This document shows, piece by piece, positions 1 to 4,706 of a DNA stretch of 5,254 nucleotides. The position numbers and the translations under genes were made by a program. Numbering within the stretch: the first letter of the stretch is position 1; each line of letters opens with the position of its first letter. The notes beneath the pieces are model-generated. The model worked only from the letters and a program-made list of their open reading frames with translations, ran no database searches and was not told where the DNA came from. Origin of the DNA: Bacteroidota bacterium (GTDB taxonomy: Bacteria; Bacteroidota; Ignavibacteria; Tepidaquicellales; Tepidaquicellaceae); the NCBI GenBank assembly GCA_023429265.1, contig JAEYVS010000252.1, positions 1-5,254 on the forward strand. The letters run 5' to 3'.

Positions 1-485
1 TTGCGAAAGAAGGTGACCCGGCTTTCCATAAATTCCCGATTTCCCGTCTCAAAACCAGATATGATTTCTCATTCTCGGGAATTAAGACTTCAGTACTTTA
101 CTATCTAAAAGATATAAACTTCGATCAAATGCCGGATGGAAATGAAAAACAGGTACTTATCAAAAACATCTGCGCCTCTTTCCAGAAAACTATGGTCGAT
201 ACATTGATAAATAAGGTTTTAGATGCATCAGTTGAATACAACATTAAAACGCTCTGTATCGCCGGTGGTGTATCCGCTAATTCCGGCATCAAGAAAAGAC
301 TGCTTTCCTTAAAGGATAAAGGATACGAAGTTTTCATCCCCTCTCTGCAATACTCCACGGACAATGCTGCAATGATAGGGCTCACGGGATATTTAATGTA
401 TGAGCATTCAAAAGACAAAGATTACTTTCTGAATGAATCCTTTGCTAAAGAAGGAAAGCCGAGGCTTGACAGGGAAAATTTTTAA
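1..485 (+). CDS. tsaD: TsaD, tRNA N6-adenosine threonylcarbamoyltransferase (C-terminal half, 5' partial)
   Basis: TsaD transfers the threonylcarbamoyl group from threonylcarbamoyl-AMP to A37 of tRNAs that read ANN codons. It works in the cytoplasm with TsaB and TsaE and belongs to the ASKHA/Kae1 fold. The reading frame is open from base 3 (GCG) to the TAA at 483-485, giving 160 visible residues. The family is usually about 330-350 residues, so roughly the amino-terminal half, including the HxxxH metal-binding motif, lies upstream of the window. Visible family motifs in order are FSFSGIKTSV (about bases 66-107), AGGVSANSGIK (about 261-293) and STDNAAMIG (about 354-380). The Asp of the last motif, codon 360-362, corresponds to the known metal-ligand Asp. 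An internal ATG at 129 is not the start, because the conserved FSGIKT motif lies upstream of it in frame. No clear intrinsic terminator follows. The identification is firm; only the 5' end is missing. Confidence 0.95.
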   Translation, partial: AKEGDPAFHKFPISRLKTRYDFSFSGIKTSVLYYLKDINFDQMPDGNEKQVLIKNICASFQKTMVDTLINKVLDASVEYNIKTLCIAGGVSANSGIKKRLLSLKDKGYEVFIPSLQYSTDNAAMIGLTGYLMYEHSKDKDYFLNESFAKEGKPRLDRENF

Positions 486-934
486 ATATTCATTCTTGTT
501 TTTTCAGAGAAATATATTTTAATATTTGAACTGCTTTTTTAAATTGTTGATTTTTCATAATTGGTAGTTTGAAGTTTTAAAATAAGTTTGGTTGTTTTTA
601 TAGATGCTTAGAAAAAATTTGGTTTTGATCCGGAAATTGAGTTTGTAAAAATAGGGTTTTGCTAAACGGTGCTATCCTGTGTAATTTTTTCAATTTACTA
701 AAGAAATAATTTGCCACAGATACACCTAGCTCTCAGGGTTACAAATTTAAAATTATACGTCAAGGAACAACACTCAGTATTACGTTCACATCAATACAAA
801 GATAGTAATATTTACGGTAAATGTCAAGGCATAATTATCACTTATGGATTTTTAATCTTCAGAGTATCAATTTGTGTATTTAAATCAAAAATTGTTTATT
901 ATTAAATTATTATGTAATTTTATAAAAAAAGCTA
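486..934. other. AT-rich intergenic spacer, no supported gene
   Basis: This 449-base stretch is strongly AT-rich, with many T and A runs. The only longer open frame (711-905, plus) begins at a TTG, has no ribosome binding site and resembles no family I know. A short direct repeat GTCAAGG occurs near 759 and 824. I see no clear hairpin-plus-T-tract terminator for tsaD. The last 40 bases probably hold the promoter of the gene at 935: TTGTTT at 892-897 and TAATTT at 915-920 have a 17-base spacing but match consensus only weakly. No tRNA or repeat array is visible. Confidence 0.5.
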
Positions 935-1198
935 ATGGAAATCAGTCCTGTATTTTTAGTTTTAAGCCTATTCCTTCCACGGATTGCATTAATAATCTGG
1001 TGGTTTATGCATGCCATACCTTTTAACACAGTTCCCTTCTGGGGTGAAGTATTGCTGACGATATTCATTCCGAGGGTTTTGATATTGATATACATAGCAG
1101 AGAATATGGGCACGGACAGTCCGTGGTTCTGGGTGCACCTGGTAGTTGCAGTATTGGTTTATATTTTTGGCGGGAAAAAAGCAGCAAACAGGAAGTAA
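935..1198 (+). CDS. Small integral membrane protein, three predicted helices, function unknown
   Basis: This is an 87-residue, very hydrophobic protein with three likely membrane helices: about residues 5-27, 34-54 and 62-79. A basic tail (KKAANRK) suggests a cytoplasmic carboxy end. No signal peptide or catalytic motif is seen. Helices 1 and 2 each carry a matching F-x-P-R-x-x-L-I block: FLPRIALII at 13-21 and FIPRVLILI at 44-52, 31 residues apart. This looks like an internal duplication, with one Arg placed early in each helix. From memory, short membrane proteins with a similar first-helix pattern (F-x-P-R ahead of an aliphatic stretch and WF) occur widely in Bacteroidota, but I cannot name a function. 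The ATG at 935 has no Shine-Dalgarno sequence; only an A run at 924-930 precedes it, which is common in Bacteroidota-type genomes. It stands alone between two long spacers. The length and coherent membrane pattern make a real gene likely. Confidence 0.75.
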   Translation: MEISPVFLVLSLFLPRIALIIWWFMHAIPFNTVPFWGEVLLTIFIPRVLILIYIAENMGTDSPWFWVHLVVAVLVYIFGGKKAANRK

Positions 1199-1372
1199 GT
1201 CAATTGGCAATAGACAATAGACTATTGACAAATTCGGTAAATCCCCCCCCTGTATCCCCTCCAAAGGGGGACATATGAGCGGATAAGTAAATGAATCATG
1301 ATTACCTTGACAAATCAGGTTTTTAAACCCCTCTGAAATGACATCTGCTCATTTCCTTCGCAGGTCATTTCT

Positions 1373-1396
1373 TCTCCCCTTTGTACAAAGGGGAGA
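1373..1396. repeat. Perfect 24-base palindrome
   Basis: The half-site TCTCCCCTTTGT is followed directly by its exact reverse complement, centred between 1384 and 1385. As RNA it could form a hairpin with a minimal loop on either strand; as DNA it could bind a dimeric protein. The T-rich stretch at 1400-1406 starts only four bases after the stem, so it could act as a weak plus-strand terminator. A shorter related block lies at 1255-1274, which favours a repeat-element explanation over a gene-specific operator. Confidence 0.7.
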
Positions 1397-1430
1397 CATT
1401 GTTTTTAAAAAACGAGAGAAGATTATTTTA

Positions 1431-1455
1431 ATTCTAAATTCTAAATTCTTAATTT
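1431..1455. repeat. 7-base tandem repeat, unit ATTCTAA, about 3.5 copies
   Basis: Units lie at 1431-1437, 1438-1444 and 1445-1451 (the last reads ATTCTTA), followed by a partial ATTT. The array ends four bases before the ATG of the possible 33-residue peptide at 1459. It could vary in copy number by slippage. Confidence 0.75.
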
Positions 1456-1458
1456 AAA

Positions 1459-1560
1459 ATGCAGCCACCAGACATTATATGGATAATCGGATACGCCTTC
1501 ATAGTATGGTATGTATTCTTTAAAAAATCGACCAAAAATACTGTAAAAGCCCGTAAATAG
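1459..1560 (+). CDS. Possible 33-residue single-helix membrane peptide
   Basis: An ATG at 1459-1461 opens a frame of 33 residues ending at TAG 1558-1560. The peptide starts MQPPDIIWIIGYAFIVWYVF: a short polar head, one hydrophobic helix of about 17 residues (about 5-21), then a strongly basic tail rich in Lys and Arg (KKSTKN...KARK). This is the pattern of a small inner-membrane protein with the amino end outside and the carboxy end inside. An in-frame TAA at 1450-1452 lies just upstream, so this ATG is the first possible start. There is no Shine-Dalgarno sequence; AATTTAAA precedes the start, as for other genes here. The patterned composition is unlike random AT-rich sequence, but an open frame this short can occur by chance. 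I do not recognise a family, and it is moderately likely to be real. Confidence 0.45.
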   Translation: MQPPDIIWIIGYAFIVWYVFFKKSTKNTVKARK

Positions 1561-1577
1561 TTATTTTTACACCCTCC

Positions 1578-1608
1578 TTTGAAACATTAGCGCTTATGTA
1601 TAGTATTT
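1578..1608 (+). promoter_or_regulatory. Candidate Bacteroidota-type promoter for the DUF5916 gene
   Basis: TTTG at 1578-1581, a 19-base gap, then TAGTATTT at 1601-1608 approximates the Bacteroidota sigma pattern TTTG-N19-21-TAnnTTTG, with two mismatches in the second box. A conventional -10 box (TATAGT, 1599-1604) overlaps it. Transcription would start near 1615, giving a leader of about 60 bases. This is inferred from motifs only. Confidence 0.3.
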
Positions 1609-1613
1609 CAGTC

Positions 1614-1648
1614 TAAACCTTTGCACAATTCAATGCATCAGAGGTTTA
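1614..1648 (+). promoter_or_regulatory. Inverted repeat in the leader of the DUF5916 gene
   Basis: TAAACCT (1614-1620) is the exact reverse complement of AGGTTTA (1642-1648), with a 21-base spacer containing two TGCA sites (1622-1625 and 1634-1637). If the candidate promoter is right, this sits at the very 5' end of the transcript and could be a leader hairpin or a regulator's operator. Seven-base arms can arise by chance. Confidence 0.3.
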
Positions 1649-1665
1649 AAGTAACACTAATTAAA

Positions 1666-1671
1666 AGGGGA
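1666..1671 (+). promoter_or_regulatory. Ribosome binding site AGGGGA
   Basis: AGGGGA lies five bases before the ATG at 1677. It is the only good Shine-Dalgarno-like site in front of a gene start in this window. It fixes the start of the 780-residue protein at the ATG that also gives a proper signal peptide. Confidence 0.65.
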
Positions 1672-1676
1672 ATAGT

Positions 1677-4019
1677 ATGAGACAATGGGTACTCCTTGCT
1701 CTTCTATGTTTTTTCTTTACACATACAGCCAGTTCACAGACAGATAATAATACACAATCTAATCCGGGAAATGACAGCGTTTCGTTAAACCCGGAATTTA
1801 AGCCCAATAAAGTACCGGAACTGGTCATACCACGCATCTCCGAAGGAAAGATCACACTCGACGGAAAGCTCGACGAAGACATCTGGAAAAACGCCGCCCG
1901 CTGCGGAAACTTCACTGAAATAGCCCCCGGCGACAACGTCAAACCTGAAGTGGAAACCATAGCCTACGTGACCTATGACGATGATAATATCTACTTTGGC
2001 TTTGTTTGCTATGACGACATGAAAAACATTCGCGCGTCAATGACTGATCGCGACAGGATGTATGAGGACGACTGGATAGGTCCATTTATCGACACATACG
2101 GCGACGAGAAGGAAGCATTTGAGTTTTATGTAAATCCCTATGGAATACAGGGCGACCTCCATTGGACACCAAACTGGGAAGATTCCAGCCCTGATTATAT
2201 CTTCACCTCAGAAACACAACTTTATGATGACAGATGGACCGCTGAAATAAAGATCCCGTTTAAATCCCTGAAATTCCCTAATAAGAAAGTACAGGAATGG
2301 AGGGTTCACATCCTCCGTAACCGTCCGCGAAATCTCCGCCAGCGCATCTACTGGGCATCTGTATCACGTGATGATCCGAATTTTCTCGGGCAGTCAGGAA
2401 TATTTAAGGGAATAGAGAATATAAAAGGCGGCAACAGTCTTGAGCTGCTTCCTTATGTGCTTGGACAGCAGAAGGCAACTCTCACGAGTCCATTTACTTC
2501 AAACTCATCACTTGACTATGATAACCCGGGGGGTGAATTCGGGTTTGACCTTAGGTATGGTATTACGTCGAATATATCTCTCGATGCGGCATATAATCCT
2601 GATTTTAGCCAGGTGGAGGCTGATGCTCCTCAGATCGACATCAATCAGCCTTTTGCTCTGTTCTTTTCAGAAAAGAGACCTTTTTTCCTGGAAGGCATAA
2701 GCTCATTCAGGACACAGCTAAATAATATGGTTTACACCCGATCCATAAATAATCCGATACTTGCTTCTAAAGTAACGGGCAAGGAAGGTAACTGGAGCTT
2801 TGGATTTCTAACAGCATATGATGAGAATACTCCTTTCATAGTTCCATTGGAAGAACGCAGCTTCGTTTTGCAGAGTAATAAGTACTCACTGGCAAATATT
2901 CTCAGAGTTAAATACGATATGGGTGGTGAGAATTACATTGGGGCATTATTGACGGACAGAGAGTTTAGCAGAGATAGTTCATTCACGACGGATTTTACCG
3001 GGTATAACCGCACTGCAAGCATAGATTTCAGTTTTAATTTCCTCAAGAACTTCTACATCGGAGGTATGTTCACAGGCTTTGCAACGCGTGAGATCAGCGA
3101 TACAAGTTTCTTTGACAGCCAGCAAAGATTTGGCACCGAGAATCAGTATACAGCTGCTTTCGACGGTGAATCATACAATGATTTTTCAACATATTTATAC
3201 ATTAAACGATCTTCTGATAATTACGGCTTCCATACTGAGTTTAGCTCAAATGGTCCGGCGGTAAGGAGAGACCTCGGATTCCTGACAAGAAATAATTACA
3301 CACAGCTTTACACATATCACTATTATAATATCTACCCTGAAAGTAAAATCATCCGCAAAATTATTCCTGATATTACTGCAGGGCTTCAGCATAATTATGA
3401 CGGTATTATTAAGGATGAATATCTTTACCCGGGTGTTACCATCGAGTTTCACAATGGAACACGACTCTGGGGTAATTACATAGGGATTCTTAATAATGAA
3501 ACATACGGTGGTCAGTGGTTGACCGACATTAAGAGATGGAATGCGGGAATAGAAAATTACTCTTTAAATGAAATAGGTGGTGGGTTTTTTTATGAACAGG
3601 GACGAAGCATAGTGCGATTTGGTTCCCCGCCATACATCGGGCAAAGCCAGTTTTTAGATGCCTGGGTAGACATAAAGCCCATAGACAGAATAATCAGCAG
3701 CTTTAACTACACATACGAGGAGCTTGGCGCTCTCGATGGCAACTCACTTCTTTATGCAGGTTGGGTCTTTCGTAATACGACAAGATATCAATTCAATAAA
3801 AATCTTTTCATACGGTTAGTTACACAATATGACCAGTTTAATGATGCTTTTTATTTTGATCCATTAATAAGCTATAAATGGAATCCATTTACAGTTCTGT
3901 ATCTGGGGTCTACGCATAGCTTCGAACAGGTGGATGACGCTTCGATAAATAATAAGACTGTATTGAAAGAAAGCAACCGGACATTCTTTTTGAAATTCCA
4001 GTATCTATGGCAGCTATAG
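1677..4019 (+). CDS. Secreted CBM9-like domain / DUF5916 outer-membrane beta-barrel protein
   Basis: This 780-residue protein starts with a Sec signal peptide: Met-Arg, a hydrophobic core at about 4-14, and a probable cut after ASS at 18-20. A linker rich in Asn, Ser and Pro follows. Residues about 48-245 form a CBM9-like (DOMON-type) sandwich, recognisable from LDGKLDEDIW at 61-70 and later motifs such as EFYVNPYG and WTAEIKIPF. From about 253 to the end lies DUF5916, with its hallmark NPDFSQVEAD (307-316) and FFSEKRPFFLEG (329-340), then many alternating aromatic strands, as in an outer-membrane barrel. The chain ends in an aromatic strand (FLKFQYLWQL), fitting insertion by the BAM machinery. 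The family is common in Bacteroidota and relatives and is largely uncharacterised. A role in binding or importing a sugar polymer is inferred only from the CBM9 fold. No hydrolase domain and no SusC/SusD partner lie nearby. Length and domain order appear normal, and the gene is intact. It probably forms a single-gene transcript ended at 4039-4066. Confidence 0.9.
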   Translation: MRQWVLLALLCFFFTHTASSQTDNNTQSNPGNDSVSLNPEFKPNKVPELVIPRISEGKITLDGKLDEDIWKNAARCGNFTEIAPGDNVKPEVETIAYVTYDDDNIYFGFVCYDDMKNIRASMTDRDRMYEDDWIGPFIDTYGDEKEAFEFYVNPYGIQGDLHWTPNWEDSSPDYIFTSETQLYDDRWTAEIKIPFKSLKFPNKKVQEWRVHILRNRPRNLRQRIYWASVSRDDPNFLGQSGIFKGIENIKGGNSLELLPYVLGQQKATLTSPFTSNSSLDYDNPGGEFGFDLRYGITSNISLDAAYNPDFSQVEADAPQIDINQPFALFFSEKRPFFLEGISSFRTQLNNMVYTRSINNPILASKVTGKEGNWSFGFLTAYDENTPFIVPLEERSFVLQSNKYSLANILRVKYDMGGENYIGALLTDREFSRDSSFTTDFTGYNRTASIDFSFNFLKNFYIGGMFTGFATREISDTSFFDSQQRFGTENQYTAAFDGESYNDFSTYLYIKRSSDNYGFHTEFSSNGPAVRRDLGFLTRNNYTQLYTYHYYNIYPESKIIRKIIPDITAGLQHNYDGIIKDEYLYPGVTIEFHNGTRLWGNYIGILNNETYGGQWLTDIKRWNAGIENYSLNEIGGGFFYEQGRSIVRFGSPPYIGQSQFLDAWVDIKPIDRIISSFNYTYEELGALDGNSLLYAGWVFRNTTRYQFNKNLFIRLVTQYDQFNDAFYFDPLISYKWNPFTVLYLGSTHSFEQVDDASINNKTVLKESNRTFFLKFQYLWQL

Positions 4020-4038
4020 AAAAGATTAACAAATTACT

Positions 4039-4066
4039 AAAAAAGAGCCTCTTAGGGCTCTTTTTT
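4039..4066 (+). terminator. Strong intrinsic terminator after the DUF5916 gene
   Basis: An 11-base stem, AAAAAAGAGCC (4039-4049) with GGCTCTTTTTT (4056-4066), closes a six-base loop TCTTAG. The right arm ends in six T, followed by GTTT. It starts 20 bases after the stop codon and separates this gene from the VOC gene. The A run on the left arm may let it work on the minus strand too, though no gene would need that here. Confidence 0.9.
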
Positions 4067-4119
4067 GTTTCTCACCTTTATTATTTCCTCATAAAATTTT
4101 AATTTCCAGTAAATTTAAA

Positions 4120-4127
4120 TATTTTTG
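4120..4127 (+). promoter_or_regulatory. Candidate -7 element (TAnnTTTG) of the VOC gene
   Basis: TATTTTTG exactly fits the Bacteroidota -7 pattern TAnnTTTG and lies 20 bases before the ATG at 4148, implying a leader of only about 10-15 bases. The expected upstream TTTG is not clear; only TTTT/ATTT runs occur near 4097-4105. In such AT-rich sequence the match may be chance. The preceding terminator means a promoter must lie between 4067 and 4147. Confidence 0.35.
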
Positions 4128-4147
4128 TTAATCATAATATACAACTA

Positions 4148-4600
4148 ATGTCTGACAACAAAGTAAATCCCATTCCTGAAAATTATCAAAGCGTCATTCC
4201 TTACCTTATAGTCAAAGGAGCCCCCGGCCTGATGGAGTTTCTTAAAACCGTTGCAGGAGCAGAAGAGCTGCATAAGATGGAAATGCCCGATGGCACAATA
4301 GCTCACGCTGAAGTAAAGATAGGCGACAGCACTTTAATGATAAGTGAAGCATCCGATATGTACCCCGCGAACCCTGCAATGTATTATATCTATGTAGAAG
4401 ATGTGGATGCAACTTACAAAAAAGCGCTTGATGCAGGAGCAGAATCCGTCAAAGAACCAACAGACCAATTCTACGGTGACCGAAGCTGCCTGGTAAAAGA
4501 CGGTACAGGTAATAGCTGGGGATTTGCAACTCACGTTGAAGACGTTTCTCCAGAAGAAATGGACAAACGGGCTGCGGAAGCAATGTCCCAGGGTCAATAG
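4148..4600 (+). CDS. PhnB-like VOC (glyoxalase/bleomycin-resistance fold) protein
   Basis: This 150-residue soluble protein covers about residues 14-130 with the paired beta-alpha-beta-beta-beta modules of the vicinal-oxygen-chelate superfamily, in the PhnB-like branch (COG2764 type). Recognisable stretches are FLKTVAGAEELHKMEMPDG (31-49), HAEVKIGDSTLMISE (53-67), YIYVEDVDATYKKALDAGA (80-98), FYGDRSCLVKD (108-118) and WGFATHVEDVSPEEMDKR (124-141). The last is very typical of this branch. His53 and Glu55 sit where homologs carry their conserved HAE motif. The common DPFGHRW block reads DGTGNSW here, so a usual His is replaced by Asn; many members of this branch are not proven enzymes. Substrate is unknown, and calling it a glyoxalase would be too specific. 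There is no signal peptide. The ATG at 4148 has no Shine-Dalgarno sequence, and no other ATG lies between it and the upstream in-frame stop (TAA 4100-4102). It converges with the gene ending at 4707. Confidence 0.9.
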   Translation: MSDNKVNPIPENYQSVIPYLIVKGAPGLMEFLKTVAGAEELHKMEMPDGTIAHAEVKIGDSTLMISEASDMYPANPAMYYIYVEDVDATYKKALDAGAESVKEPTDQFYGDRSCLVKDGTGNSWGFATHVEDVSPEEMDKRAAEAMSQGQ

Positions 4601-4605
4601 ATTTC

Positions 4606-4639
4606 AAATAAAAATCCCCCGCTAAACAAACGGGGGATT
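4606..4639 (-). terminator. Intrinsic terminator of the type IX-secreted protein gene
   Basis: AATCCCCCG (4613-4621) pairs perfectly with CGGGGGATT (4631-4639) around a nine-base loop. Read on the minus strand, the stem is followed by a T tract (GGGGGATTTTTATTTG), so it ends transcription arriving from the gene whose stop is at 4707. On the plus strand no T tract follows, so it would serve the VOC gene only weakly, although it begins 12 bases after that gene's stop. Confidence 0.8.
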
Positions 4640-4647
4640 CCTGTGTT

Positions 4648-4680
4648 AAAAGCAAGTAAAGGAGGATTTACTTTGCTTTT
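4648..4680. repeat. Hairpin with GGAGGA (plus) / TCCTCC (minus) loop
   Basis: AAAAGCAAGTAAA (4648-4660) pairs with TTTACTTTGCTTTT (4667-4680), leaving one bulged T in the right arm and a six-base loop at 4661-4666. The loop reads GGAGGA on the plus strand and TCCTCC on the minus strand. The active strand is most likely minus, since this lies in the 3' untranslated region of the gene ending at 4707, just before its terminator. It has only a short T run in either direction, so it is not itself an obvious terminator. Confidence 0.65.
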
Positions 4681-4706
4681 CAATGAAAAGAAAATGAAAA
4701 GAAAAA

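Larger units (their letters stand above)
1201..1455. repeat. Mosaic of short inverted, direct and tandem repeats (possible dispersed intergenic element)
   Basis: This spacer begins three bases after the stop of the 87-residue gene and is packed with repeats. There is a CAATAG-rich segment with CTATTG as its inverse (1207-1227), and a run of eight C at 1243-1250. Two related G/C-rich blocks lie at 1255-1274 and 1375-1399; both have TCCCCT, then CAAAGGGG, then GACAT. TTGACAAAT occurs directly repeated at 1225-1233 and 1307-1315. An interrupted inverted repeat pairs GAAATGAC (1335-1342) with GTCATTTC (1364-1371); the stem extends by CTGC/GCAG across a two-base bulge. A 7-base tandem repeat closes the region. 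No long open frame covers it. The make-up resembles dispersed non-coding intergenic repeats, but copy number cannot be judged from one window. Confidence 0.5.

Noticed and set aside
711..905. 64-residue plus-strand open frame in the AT-rich spacer
   Set aside because: It starts at TTG without a ribosome binding site, has no domain or membrane pattern I recognise, and lies in low-complexity AT-rich sequence where such frames arise by chance.
910..1264. Minus-strand frames of 67 and 91 residues opposite the 87-residue gene
   Set aside because: They overlap the coherent three-helix protein on the plus strand and show an irregular composition with no family likeness; they are antisense shadows.
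1201..1455. CRISPR array
   Set aside because: Repeats differ in type and spacing, units are too short or too far apart, and no regularly spaced identical repeats or cas genes are present.
1677..1740. Lipoprotein signal with Cys11 as the anchor
   Set aside because: The residue before the Cys is Leu, not Gly/Ala/Ser, and the hydrophobic core continues beyond it; a standard signal peptidase I site after ASS fits better.
1661..1960. 99-residue minus-strand frame across the start of the DUF5916 gene
   Set aside because: It is antisense to the signal peptide and CBM9 start, whose family identity is clear; composition is that of a shadow.
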